Assembly (NCBI GenBank): GCA_030430455.1
Contig: JAUIJB010000015.1
Location: 1-56,690 of the forward strand
From: Verrucomicrobiia bacterium
GTDB taxonomy: Bacteria; Verrucomicrobiota; Verrucomicrobiia; Verrucomicrobiales; Akkermansiaceae
DNA: 56,690 nucleotides
Direction of reading: 5' to 3'
The notes under the pieces are model-generated. The model ran no database searches. It was given only the letters and a program-made list of their open reading frames with translations, and was not told the DNA's origin. The stretch's first letter is position 1. Each line of letters begins with the position of its first letter. This document shows positions 27,256 through 35,612 of this stretch, one piece after another. Made by a program: the position numbers and the translations under genes.

Positions 27256-28089
27256 ATGGATCGAGGACCCGAGGATGCGGAGGCGCCGGCGGCCGGTTTC
27301 CGCGAGCGGCTCCGCGAGGTGATCTTCGAGGCGGAGACGCCGGCGGGCCGCGCCTTCGACGTCGCCCTGCTGTGGTGCATCGGACTGAGCGTGGTCGCGG
27401 TGATGCTCGAGAGCGTGCACTCGATCCGCGATGCCTACGGGTTCTGGCTCGACGTCATCGAGTGGCTGTTCACCGGCTTGTTCACCCTGGAATACATCGC
27501 CCGGCTGTGGATCTCGCGGCGTCCGATGAAGTACGCGCGCAGTTTTTTCGGGGTGGTCGACCTGGTCTCGCTGCTGCCGAGCTACCTCGAGCTGGTTCTG
27601 GCCGGGAGCCAGGCGCTGCTCGTCGTGCGCGTGCTCCGCCTGCTGCGGATCTTCCGCATCCTCAAGATGGTGCGCCACGTCGCCGGGGCGCAGATCCTGG
27701 TCCGTGCCCTCTATGCCAGCCGCGCCAAGATCACGGTGTTCTTCTCGACCCTGTTCACCATCACCCTGATCGCCGGGACGCTGATGTACCTGATCGAGGG
27801 CGAGGAGGGCGGCTACTCGAGCATCCCGGTCGGGGTCTACTGGGCGGTGGTCACGATCACGACCCTCGGCTTCGGTGACATCACCCCGACCACGCCCTGG
27901 GGCCAGTTCCTCACCTCGCTGCTGGTGCTGACCGGCTACGCGATCATCGCGGTGCCGACCGGGATCGTCACCGCGGAGATTTCCAAGGTCGACGGCAACA
28001 CCAGCTCGGCGGCCTGCCCGTCCTGTGGCGTCCACGGCCACCTGCATGACGCCAAGTACTGCCGGCGCTGCGGCCAGCGGCTCGGGTAG
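27256..28089 (+). CDS. Voltage-gated potassium channel with C-terminal zinc ribbon
   Basis: 277 residues with the six-segment voltage-gated channel layout. S4 carries Arg at every third position (about R125, R128, R131, R134 in VVRVLRLLRIFRILKMVRH). The pore helix leads into the filter TTLGFGDITP (about 202-211), where the usual VGYG is LGFG. After S6 the protein ends in a four-cysteine module (CPSC at 254-257, CRRC at 269-272), a zinc-ribbon-like tail unusual for this family. Divergent from tamB. Likely a tetrameric K+ channel in the inner membrane. Confidence 0.9.
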   Translation: MDRGPEDAEAPAAGFRERLREVIFEAETPAGRAFDVALLWCIGLSVVAVMLESVHSIRDAYGFWLDVIEWLFTGLFTLEYIARLWISRRPMKYARSFFGVVDLVSLLPSYLELVLAGSQALLVVRVLRLLRIFRILKMVRHVAGAQILVRALYASRAKITVFFSTLFTITLIAGTLMYLIEGEEGGYSSIPVGVYWAVVTITTLGFGDITPTTPWGQFLTSLLVLTGYAIIAVPTGIVTAEISKVDGNTSSAACPSCGVHGHLHDAKYCRRCGQRLG

Positions 28090-28093
28090 GGGC

Positions 28094-28157
28094 GTCCGCC
28101 AGGAAGACTGTCGGGCGGACGAGTGGTGGAGTCCGCCAGGAAGACTGTCGGGCGGAC
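28094..28157. repeat. Two 27-bp hairpin repeats after the channel gene
   Basis: 28094-28120 and 28131-28157 are identical. Each contains GTCCGCC paired with GGCGGAC around a 12-13 nt loop (AGGAAGACTGTCG). They are separated by 10 bases and lack a T-run. They may act as a weak terminator or be a small interspersed repeat. The rest of 28158-28258 shows nothing else. Confidence 0.75.
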
Positions 28158-28258
28158 GACGGATGTCTCACGAAGCGACACGCTCGGACCCCTCGCCGGG
28201 GGGGGGATTCGCGCCGCCGCCGCGTTTCCGGGTTGGCAAGTCGGTCGGGCTTGGTTGA

Positions 28259-28738
28259 ATGCGCCCGATGAAGGGAGCATTCGCCGCGTTTCTGCTGGCA
28301 GCCGGGCTGGCGTCCTGTTCGGGGCCGTCGGCCCTCGAGGTCGAGCCCTACCACCTGCGCGAGATCACGGCGACGGCCGAGGACGAGCCGATGCTTCGTG
28401 GCGAGCAGATGCGGCGGCTTTACGGGGCGGTCAGCGTGAGGGAACGCGAGCAGCGTCGCGGGCAGTACTACAAGGTGAGTTGGCACGACAAGGAGGGTGT
28501 TGGTGGCGGTGATGTCCGGGTCGTGTTCGAGTACCAGCAGGCGGCCACCGGAAGCCGGGTCCACCGCCAGGTGGCGGACTTCGATTCCACCACCGGATCG
28601 GGCGAGACGGAGTTCCAGGTGACCGGCGACAACTACCTCAAACAGGGAAGGGTGATCGCCTGGCGTTGCCGCCTGGAACGGGGAAACCGAGAACTTGCAC
28701 GGCGTCACTCCTACCTTTGGGAGTCACCGACCCGATGA
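28259..28738 (+). CDS. Putative lipoprotein of unknown function
   Basis: 159 residues. The N terminus MKGAFAAFLLAAGLASC ends in a lipobox (LASC, lipidated Cys about residue 20). The mature part is strand-rich and of unknown family (GAVSVREREQRRGQYYKV, VRVVFEYQQAATGSR, VIAWRCRLERG). ATG 28268 is an equally good start and gives a more typical signal peptide. It sits between the channel and the STAS gene. Confidence 0.72.
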   Translation: MRPMKGAFAAFLLAAGLASCSGPSALEVEPYHLREITATAEDEPMLRGEQMRRLYGAVSVREREQRRGQYYKVSWHDKEGVGGGDVRVVFEYQQAATGSRVHRQVADFDSTTGSGETEFQVTGDNYLKQGRVIAWRCRLERGNRELARRHSYLWESPTR

Positions 28739-28803
28739 GCGATTGACCCGGCAAGGATCCGGGGGCAGATTTTCACCAGACGGTTGAGTTGCCCGAGAGA
28801 CCC

Positions 28804-29340
28804 GTGAGCCAGGAAACTGCCATCCGATTCGGCACCTTCAGCGGGTTCACGTGGATCCGCTGCGAAGGCAAGGGTTCCTTTTTGCAGAGCCCCATCCTGA
28901 AGGAGTGCGTCGAGCAGGCACGGGCGGCCGGTGAGAGCCGCTTCGTCATCGACCTCGAGGACTGCAGCGGGATGGATTCCACCTTCATGGGGTACCTCGC
29001 CGGACTCGCCTCACGGCTGTCGAAGAACAGCGGGGGGGTCGAGGTCGCTGCCGCCGGCGACCGCAACCGCCGGTCGCTGGAGAACCTCGGGCTCGACTGC
29101 CTGCTCTCAATCGACCCGGAGGACGCCGACTGGCGGGGTCGCGAGGAGGAGATCCGCGACGAGCTCAAGCCCTTCCTGCCCTCGGCATCGGGGGACGTCC
29201 GGGAACGGGCACGGCATGTGCTTGAGTCCCACCAGATCCTCGCCGGAACGAGCGCCGAGAATGCCGAGCGTTTCGCCAACGTGGTCAAGGTCCTGAAGGA
29301 ACAGGTCACCACCGACGGCAGGGATTCCGACTCGAGGTGA
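28804..29340 (+). CDS. STAS-domain protein (anti-sigma factor antagonist type)
   Basis: 178 residues from GTG 28804; TTG 28789 would add five residues. The STAS core is FVIDLEDCSGMDSTFMGYLAGL, where the serine in GMDSTF is at the position phosphorylated in SpoIIAA/RsbV proteins. A 70-residue helical extension follows the STAS domain. Its stop overlaps the start of the SpoIIE-type phosphatase by one base, so the two should be translated together. The phosphatase would dephosphorylate this protein in a partner-switching circuit; no cognate anti-sigma kinase is in the window. Confidence 0.85.
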   Translation: MSQETAIRFGTFSGFTWIRCEGKGSFLQSPILKECVEQARAAGESRFVIDLEDCSGMDSTFMGYLAGLASRLSKNSGGVEVAAAGDRNRRSLENLGLDCLLSIDPEDADWRGREEEIRDELKPFLPSASGDVRERARHVLESHQILAGTSAENAERFANVVKVLKEQVTTDGRDSDSR

Positions 29341-30782
29341 TGTGGGACAAGTGGATCCTGCCCTACGGCCCGGCCATCGCGGCCATCGCCGTGCTGCTTG
29401 GCGCCGTGGTTTACCTCAGGCGGCGGCTCAACCGCAAGAAGGCCGAGCTGCGCGCGCTCGTCGGCGAGGAGGTCCGCATGTTCGACTTCCTGCACGACCT
29501 CGGACTGGCGATTGGCTCGGACTCGAGCAACGCCGGCCTCTACCGGATCATCGTCAACGGCATCAGCGAGGTCATCGCCTCCCACGGCGGTGCGCTCTAC
29601 CTGCTCGATGACGCCGGCGAGTTCCTCGAGCCGAAGTGCCTGACCGACGAGACCCCGGCGCTGGTGCCCGTGCCGGACGAGGTCCTCGAGCAGGAGCGCG
29701 CCAACCCCGGGGCCATCGACAGCCACCTGCGGCTCCAGCGGGTGCCCGCCGACACCGGCGTCCTCGGCCGCACGCTGGCGCTGGGCGACGCGCTCAAGGT
29801 GCCGGACCTGGCGGCGGACGAGAGCTTTCGCGACGGCTACCCGGGCGGGCGCCGGCGGGTTCACGTGCTCCTCGCGCCGATCCGCCACGGCGAGCGCGAC
29901 CTCGGCGTCCTCGCGCTGACCCGCAACGGCGAGGGGCAGGAGTTCTCGCAGAACGACTTCGCGGTGTTCCGCTCGGCCGCCGAGCAGTCGGGCTTCGCCC
30001 TCGGCAACGCCCTGCTCTACCGCGAGGCGAACGAGAAGCGCCAGATCGAGTCGGACCTGCGCAATGCCAGCGAGGTCCAGCGGGTGCTGCTGCCGCAGGC
30101 CGCCCCCGAGGTCCCCGGGTTCCGGCTCGCCGGCATGAACATCCCGGCCCGCATCATCAGTGGCGATTACTACGACTACCTCGACCTCGGCGAGGGCCGC
30201 CACGGCCTGGTCATCGCCGACGTGTCGGGCAAGGGCGTCTCGGCCGGCCTGCTGATGGCGATGTGCCGCGCGGTGCTGCGCTCGCGCGCGCTCGGTGGCA
30301 TGGACCCCGCCGAGGTCCTCGCCCTGGTCAACCACCAGCTCTTTCCCGACATCCGCGAGGACATGTTCATCAGCCTGTTCTACGCCGTGGTGGAGGAGGG
30401 CAGCGGCACGGTGCGCCTGGCGCGTGCCGGACACGACGAGGCCCTGCACTTCCGCGCCGGCGCGCGCACGGTCGAGGCGGTCAAGCCGCCAGGGCTGGCC
30501 CTCGGCATCGACGACGGCGGGGTCTTCAGCCGCGTCACCCGGGTGGCCGAGGTCGCGATGGAATCGGGCGACTGCCTGCTGTTCTACACCGACGGGGTCT
30601 GCGAGGCGGTCGACGAGTCGGGCGAGGAATTCGGTCCCGAGCGGCTCCGCCGGGTCTTCCGCGAGGCGGCGCCGCTGGGTGCCGAGGCCACGGTGGAGGC
30701 GGTCCAGCGCGAGCTCGAGTTGTTCTCGGGCGAGGGGCCGCAGATGGACGACATCACGATGCTCGCCCTCGAGAAGCGCTGA
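29340..30782 (+). CDS. GAF-SpoIIE (RsbU-type) PP2C serine phosphatase, membrane-anchored
   Basis: 480 residues from ATG 29340 (GTG 29337 is an alternative). Order: an N-terminal transmembrane segment (AIAAIAVLLGAVVYLRR), a GAF-like sensory region (about residues 45-215), a short helical linker, and a SpoIIE/PP2C domain (about 245-480). The phosphatase domain has ARIISGDYYDY, VIADVSGKGVSAGLLMAM, LFYTDGVCEAVDESGEEFG and the terminal DDITMLALE; these Asp residues bind Mn2+/Mg2+. Substrate is inferred to be the phospho-STAS protein encoded just upstream. Confidence 0.92.
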   Translation: MWDKWILPYGPAIAAIAVLLGAVVYLRRRLNRKKAELRALVGEEVRMFDFLHDLGLAIGSDSSNAGLYRIIVNGISEVIASHGGALYLLDDAGEFLEPKCLTDETPALVPVPDEVLEQERANPGAIDSHLRLQRVPADTGVLGRTLALGDALKVPDLAADESFRDGYPGGRRRVHVLLAPIRHGERDLGVLALTRNGEGQEFSQNDFAVFRSAAEQSGFALGNALLYREANEKRQIESDLRNASEVQRVLLPQAAPEVPGFRLAGMNIPARIISGDYYDYLDLGEGRHGLVIADVSGKGVSAGLLMAMCRAVLRSRALGGMDPAEVLALVNHQLFPDIREDMFISLFYAVVEEGSGTVRLARAGHDEALHFRAGARTVEAVKPPGLALGIDDGGVFSRVTRVAEVAMESGDCLLFYTDGVCEAVDESGEEFGPERLRRVFREAAPLGAEATVEAVQRELELFSGEGPQMDDITMLALEKR

Positions 30783-30828
30783 CCCCCCGGGGGTTGACGC
30801 CGCGGCCGGGTCGTGACAGGTAGCGGCC

Positions 30829-31434
30829 ATGAAATCGAAGCGCAGCAAGGCGCCGGAACCCGAGACCGGCCCGCGTCCGGAGGGCGTCGATCCCGAGGCA
30901 GCGGGCGAGCTCGACCCGGCCGTGGAAGGGAGCGAGGAGGAATCCGCAACCGCCGGGGAGGCGGGCGACGACCCCTTCGCGGCCCTCGAGGCCGACGTGC
31001 TGAAGTGGAAGGAACTGGCGATGCGCACCGCCGCCGACCTCGAGAACTACCGCAAGCGGGCGGCCCGCGAGCGGGAGGAGTCGATCCGCTATGCCAACCA
31101 GTCGCTGCTCGAGGAGCTGCTGCCCATCCTCGACAACTTCGAGATGGGGATGCAGGCCGCGGCGCAGGAGAAGGACTCGATGATCTACGTCGGCATGGAG
31201 ATGGTCCGCAACCAGTTCAAGGACTACCTCGCCGGCAACGGCGTCACCGAGATCGAGGCCGAGGGCGGCGAGTTCGACCCGAACCTCCACGAGGCCGTCT
31301 CCCAGGAGGAGGCCGAGGGCGTCGAGGACGGCAAGGTCGTCCGGGTGACGCGGCGCGGCTTCCTGCTCCGCGACCGCCTGCTGCGTCCGGCGAGCGTCGT
31401 CGTCGCGAAGTCCGCTGAAAGCGAGGAGGGGTGA
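30829..31434 (+). CDS. grpE: Nucleotide exchange factor GrpE
   Basis: 201 residues. An acidic disordered start is followed by the long dimerisation helix ([25 protein letters not shown]) and the C-terminal beta domain ([13 protein letters not shown] ... [18 protein letters not shown]). GrpE releases ADP from DnaK. It heads grpE-dnaJ-rsmE. TTGACG at 30794 could be a -35 element, but no convincing -10 follows. No CIRCE operator was seen, and dnaK is not in the window. Confidence 0.95.
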   Translation: MKSKRSKAPEPETGPRPEGVDPEAAGELDPAVEGSEEESATAGEAGDDPFAALEADVLKWKELAMRTAADLENYRKRAAREREESIRYANQSLLEELLPILDNFEMGMQAAAQEKDSMIYVGMEMVRNQFKDYLAGNGVTEIEAEGGEFDPNLHEAVSQEEAEGVEDGKVVRVTRRGFLLRDRLLRPASVVVAKSAESEEG

Positions 31435-31439
31435 GGACG

Positions 31440-32588
31440 ATGGCGGACCGCGACTTTTACGAGGTGCTTGGCGTCGCGCGCGATGCCAGCGCTGCCGAGA
31501 TCAAGAAGGCCTACCGCAAGCTGGCGGTGAAGTTCCACCCGGACAAGAACCCGGGCGACCACGAGGCCGAGGAGAAGTTCAAGGAGCTGGGCCACGCCTA
31601 CGAGGTGCTCAGCGACGCCGACAAGCGCGCGGCCTACGACCGCCTCGGCCACCAGGCCTTCACCAGCGGCGCGGCCGGCGGCGGCGGCGGCGATGGCGGC
31701 TTCGGCGGCTTCCACGACCCGATGGACCTGTTCTCGCAGGTCTTCGGCAGCGCCTTCGGCGGCGGCTTCGAGGAGTTCTTCGGCGGCGGCCGGCGCCAGC
31801 GCTCGGGCAAGCAGCGCGGCAGCGACCTGCGCTATGACCTCGAGATCACCCTCGAGGAGGCTGCCCGCGGCTCCGAGAAGGAGCTCGAGATCGAGCACTT
31901 CAACGCCTGCTCGAACTGCAACTCGACCGGCTCGAGGGGCGGTGGCGGCACCCGCCCCTGCTCGTCCTGCGGCGGTCGCGGGGTGGTGGCCCGGCAGGCC
32001 GGGATCTTCGTCCAGCAGACCACCTGCCCCGAGTGCCGCGGCGCCGGCGAGGTGGTCTCCGACCCCTGCGCCGCCTGCGGCGGCGACGGTCGCGTCCAGA
32101 AGCCGAGCCGCATCCGCATCCGCATCCCGGCCGGGGTCGAGGACGGCACCCGGCTGCGCTCCTCGGGCAACGGCGACGCCGGCGTCCGCGGCGGCCCCGC
32201 GGGCGACCTCTACGTCTTCCTCCACGTCCGCGAGCACGACGTCTTCGAGCGCGAGGGCAGCGACCTGTTCTGCGAGGTCCCGCTGCCGTTCAGCACCGCG
32301 GCGCTCGGTGGCGAGCTCGAGGTCCCGACCCTCGAGGGCAGCGCGTCGATCCGGATCCCCGCCGGGACCCAGGGCGGCACCCTGTTCCGGCTGCGCGACC
32401 GCGGCGTGCCGGCGCTCGCCGGCGGCCGCAAGGGGGACCTGCACGTCAAGGTGCAGGTTGAGGTCCCGACCCGCCTCAACGGCGATCAGCAGGACAAGCT
32501 ACGGGAGTTCTCGGAGTCGATCGGCGAGCACAACTCGCCGATGCAGGAGTCCTTCTTCCAGAAGGCCAAGCGCTTCTTCGGATCCTGA
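31440..32588 (+). CDS. dnaJ: Chaperone protein DnaJ
   Basis: 382 residues from ATG 31440, with GAGGAGGGG about 9 bases upstream, one of the few clear Shine-Dalgarno sites in the window. Order: J domain with HPD ([11 protein letters not shown]), Gly/Phe-rich linker (about 75-120), four CxxCxxxG zinc motifs (CSNC, CSSC, CPEC, CAAC), and the substrate-binding C-terminal domains. It stimulates DnaK ATPase. Five bases separate it from grpE. Confidence 0.97.
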   Translation: MADRDFYEVLGVARDASAAEIKKAYRKLAVKFHPDKNPGDHEAEEKFKELGHAYEVLSDADKRAAYDRLGHQAFTSGAAGGGGGDGGFGGFHDPMDLFSQVFGSAFGGGFEEFFGGGRRQRSGKQRGSDLRYDLEITLEEAARGSEKELEIEHFNACSNCNSTGSRGGGGTRPCSSCGGRGVVARQAGIFVQQTTCPECRGAGEVVSDPCAACGGDGRVQKPSRIRIRIPAGVEDGTRLRSSGNGDAGVRGGPAGDLYVFLHVREHDVFEREGSDLFCEVPLPFSTAALGGELEVPTLEGSASIRIPAGTQGGTLFRLRDRGVPALAGGRKGDLHVKVQVEVPTRLNGDQQDKLREFSESIGEHNSPMQESFFQKAKRFFGS

Positions 32589-32601
32589 AACCCGCACCGC
32601 G

Positions 32602-33345
32602 ATGCCGCGCTTCTTCCTGCCCCCCGACGCCTGGGCCGGTCGCGCAAGGCTCGAGGGCGAGGAGGCACGGCACTGCGCCCGCGTGATGCGCGCCAGGCCC
32701 GGTGACCGCATCACCGTCTTCGACGGCGAGGGGCGCCGCGCCGAGGCCGAAGTCACCGCGGTGTCCGCCCGGGCGGTGGAGCTGGATCTCGGCGAGTCCC
32801 GGCTCAGCACGCCGCGTGGGCCGTCGATCGGCATCGTCGTCGCCGTGCTCAAGGGCAAGGCGATGGACTGGCTGGTCCAGAAGGCCGTGGAACTCGGTGC
32901 GGACTCGATCGAGACCGTCGTCACCGCGCGCGCGGTGGTGCGACCGGGCGAGGGCAAGGAGGAGAAGTGGCAGCGGGTCGCCCTCGAGGCCTGCAAGCAG
33001 TGCGGCCGCGACCGCGTGCCGCACATCCCGCCGCCACGGCCGCTCGAGGACTGGCTCGCCGAAGAGGCGGTCGACCCGGGCCGGCAAGACATCGCAGGCA
33101 GCGTGCTGGTCGCCTCGCTCAGCGGGGCGCCGGAGCCACTCCCCCGCGTCCTCGACGAGCTCGGCGAGCGCCGCCGGATGCGGATCCTCATCGGTCCCGA
33201 AGGCGATTTCACCGCCGGGGAGGACCGCCTGTGCCGCGAGTCCGGGTGCCGCCCGGTGAGTCTCGGCGACGAGGTGCTGCGGGCCGAAACGGCCGGAATT
33301 TTCGCGATTTCGGCGCTTAAATGCTGGAAATTACGCGATTTTTAA
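32602..33345 (+). CDS. rsmE: 16S rRNA (uracil1498-N3)-methyltransferase RsmE
   Basis: 247 residues from ATG 32602 (MPRFFLPPDAW). RsmE is a SPOUT (knotted) SAM-dependent methyltransferase acting on the 30S subunit. The knot motifs IGPEGDFTAGE and SLGDEVLRAETAGIFAISAL are clear. It follows dnaJ by 13 bases, a common arrangement. The last codons (CWKLRDF) are AT-rich and overlap an inverted repeat at 33334-33389. Confidence 0.93.
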   Translation: MPRFFLPPDAWAGRARLEGEEARHCARVMRARPGDRITVFDGEGRRAEAEVTAVSARAVELDLGESRLSTPRGPSIGIVVAVLKGKAMDWLVQKAVELGADSIETVVTARAVVRPGEGKEEKWQRVALEACKQCGRDRVPHIPPPRPLEDWLAEEAVDPGRQDIAGSVLVASLSGAPEPLPRVLDELGERRRMRILIGPEGDFTAGEDRLCRESGCRPVSLGDEVLRAETAGIFAISALKCWKLRDF

Positions 33346-33389
33346 CAAAATCAAGCTTGGAAGATCAGGTTTTGTTAACTAATTTCGCG
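33334..33389. other. AT-rich inverted repeat between rsmE and the CAP-domain gene
   Basis: CGCGATTTTTAACAAAA (33334-33350) faces TTTTGTTAACTAATTTCGCG (33370-33389): a 9-bp AT core with CGCGA at the outer ends, loop about 19 nt. It begins inside the rsmE 3' end and stops two bases before the next start codon. It is one of the few AT-rich patches in the window. It could serve as a terminator or as an operator; the sequence alone does not decide. Confidence 0.6.
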
Positions 33390-33391
33390 AG

Positions 33392-35599
33392 GTGCTGTCC
33401 CGCCCGGCATTTCTTTCGCATGCCCTCATGGTGCTTGGTGCGCCGTTGGGGGCTGCCGAGCATCCTGTGGTCCCGAGCACGGGACTGGAGGTCGACACCA
33501 GCGTGCGCAACGAGGTGGTCGCGTTCTGGAACCGCTACTACCTCGCTTCCGAGGGCTTCGAGGATCGCCTCGGTTGGACCGGGTCCTACGGCGGAACCTG
33601 CGACCCGGGCGGCACGGCGGCGGAATTCCACGTCGATGTCGAGAGGCGGATCAACTTCTACCGCGCCATGGCCGGGCTCGAGGCCTCGGTGGTGGTGAAT
33701 GCCGGCGCCACGGTGGTCTCGGCAGCCGGTGACCCCCACACGCCGCCGCCGTCGACCAGCCGCGAGGCCGCCGCGCAGAACGCGGCGCTGATGTTCTCCT
33801 ACGCCGGCAGCATCACCCACAATCCCCCGGCCCGATCGCCCTACGCCTGCTGGACGAGCGCCGCCTGGAATGCCGCCGACCGCTCGAACCTGGCGCTGGG
33901 GCTTCACGGGCCGGATGCGATCGATGGCTACATCCGCGAGAACGACACCCTCACCCTGTCGTCGTGGAGTCCCTCGGTCGGTCACCGCCGCTGGATCTTC
34001 CTCCAGAGCGCCACCGAGTTCGCCAGCGGGGACGTGCCGGGATATCCCGGCTACTACCAGTCCTCCAACGTCCTCTACGTGATCCAGGACAGTTCGGAGC
34101 TGGAGGCCGTCCCGCCGCGATTCGTGGCCTGGCCGTCGGCGGGCTACTTCCCCGACGAGATCGTGCCGACCCAATGGTCGCTGAGCGCCCCGGGCGCGGA
34201 CTTTTCCGCCGCGACCGTCGAGATGAGCGACGCTGCCGGAGCTCCGCTCGCGACGACGGTCATCGACCGCACCACGCTCGACCAGGGCGAGCCGACCATC
34301 GTCTGGCAGGTTCCCGCCGGGGTCGCCGCGACCTCGGTCGACGAGGACACCACCTACTCGGTCACGGTCAACGGCATCGACCTGGCCGGACAGACGGTTT
34401 CCCACAGCTACTCGGTCATCGTCATGGACCCCGACCGGGTCCACGTGACGCCGGAACTCGCCGGCACCAGCCAGCCGCCGGCGAGCGGTGCCAACTACTA
34501 CAACAACCCGGTGGAGTCGGCCGAGGCCTACCGCTTCGTCGTGACCCGCAGCGAGGCGGCCGACTGGACCGAGGGGGCCGAGGACGACGACCGCATCCTC
34601 GACGAAACCCATTCCTCCTACCCCCTCCGCGGTGCGAACGTCTTCAGCTACACCCCGTTCCGCAACAGCGGCGACAACTCCTTCCGGCTGGCCTTTCCGA
34701 CCCTGCTCGACGACGAACCGCAGGCGTTCACGATCGACCGCGAGATCGTCTCCTCGGCCGGGGCGCAGGTCCGCTACCACGCCCGCCGTGGGTTCATGCA
34801 GCCGAACACCCACCTGCGGGTGATGGTCTCGGCCGACGGATCCAACTGGGTCGAGATCGACTCCCTCGCGGGCGGGCCCGGGAACAGCATCGATGACCCG
34901 GGCTTCGTCCTCCGCAGCGCGGACGTCCCCGCCGACCTCGGCCCGTACCGCATCCGCTTCCAGCTCGACCACGCGCCCGGCTCGGCGATCAACACGATCG
35001 ACCAGGGGGCCTCGTACGCGATCGGCGTCTTCATCGATGACATCAGCGTGACCAACTCCGAGTGGGTGACCTCGAAGGTCGAGACCAGCGCCTCGCCGGG
35101 CAACCCGAGGTGGCGCCTGGACGACCTGACCGCGGGGGAGTCGCTCGCGGAGGGAACCCGCTACGGCCTCCGCGTGGTGGCCGAGCTCGGCGGGCGCGAC
35201 TACCCGGGCGAGGAACTCATGCTGGTCACCGTGGGAAGCCCGCTGGAGGGCTACGATCTCTGGGTCGACGCCGACCACCCGCTGCTCGTGGGGGGATTCG
35301 ACGACGACGACGACAACGACGGCATCGCCAACGGGATCGAGTATGCCTTCTCGACCGACCCGCTGGCGGCCACCCCCGCCGCGGCGCCGGTCCTCGACCC
35401 CGCCGCCGGCGAGATGCGCCTCGAGCAGGCCCTCGAAACCCTGCGGCCCGAACTCGACTACGCGGTCGAGTGGTCGGACGACCTGGTCAGCTGGCAGGAC
35501 ACCGGCAGCTCGGTTCGCCACGGCGACGGCGTGCTGGAGGGACGGGTGCCCCAGGGCGCCGGCCGCTGCTTCATGCGCTGGAACATCACCCGGCCCTGA
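33392..35599 (+). CDS. Secreted CAP (SCP-like) domain protein
   Basis: 735 residues from GTG 33392, giving a signal peptide (FLSHALMVLGAPLGAA). The first third resembles a CAP/SCP domain: RRINFYRAMAGLEA, EAAAQNAALMFSYAG, and VGHRRWIFLQ late in the domain. The middle is beta-rich, with a jellyroll-like region (SGDNSFRLAFPTLLDDEP). Near the C terminus FDDDDDNDGIANGIEYAFS matches the Asp-rich calcium-binding motif common at the ends of verrucomicrobial exported proteins. Role unknown; likely extracellular. It follows an AT-rich inverted repeat. Confidence 0.75.
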   Translation: MLSRPAFLSHALMVLGAPLGAAEHPVVPSTGLEVDTSVRNEVVAFWNRYYLASEGFEDRLGWTGSYGGTCDPGGTAAEFHVDVERRINFYRAMAGLEASVVVNAGATVVSAAGDPHTPPPSTSREAAAQNAALMFSYAGSITHNPPARSPYACWTSAAWNAADRSNLALGLHGPDAIDGYIRENDTLTLSSWSPSVGHRRWIFLQSATEFASGDVPGYPGYYQSSNVLYVIQDSSELEAVPPRFVAWPSAGYFPDEIVPTQWSLSAPGADFSAATVEMSDAAGAPLATTVIDRTTLDQGEPTIVWQVPAGVAATSVDEDTTYSVTVNGIDLAGQTVSHSYSVIVMDPDRVHVTPELAGTSQPPASGANYYNNPVESAEAYRFVVTRSEAADWTEGAEDDDRILDETHSSYPLRGANVFSYTPFRNSGDNSFRLAFPTLLDDEPQAFTIDREIVSSAGAQVRYHARRGFMQPNTHLRVMVSADGSNWVEIDSLAGGPGNSIDDPGFVLRSADVPADLGPYRIRFQLDHAPGSAINTIDQGASYAIGVFIDDISVTNSEWVTSKVETSASPGNPRWRLDDLTAGESLAEGTRYGLRVVAELGGRDYPGEELMLVTVGSPLEGYDLWVDADHPLLVGGFDDDDDNDGIANGIEYAFSTDPLAATPAAAPVLDPAAGEMRLEQALETLRPELDYAVEWSDDLVSWQDTGSSVRHGDGVLEGRVPQGAGRCFMRWNITRP

Positions 35600-35612
35600 T
35601 TCCCCCGCCGCC

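Noticed and set aside
31693..33345. 550-residue frame containing RsmE
   Set aside because: The first 300 residues are an out-of-frame shadow of dnaJ; RsmE starts at ATG 32602.
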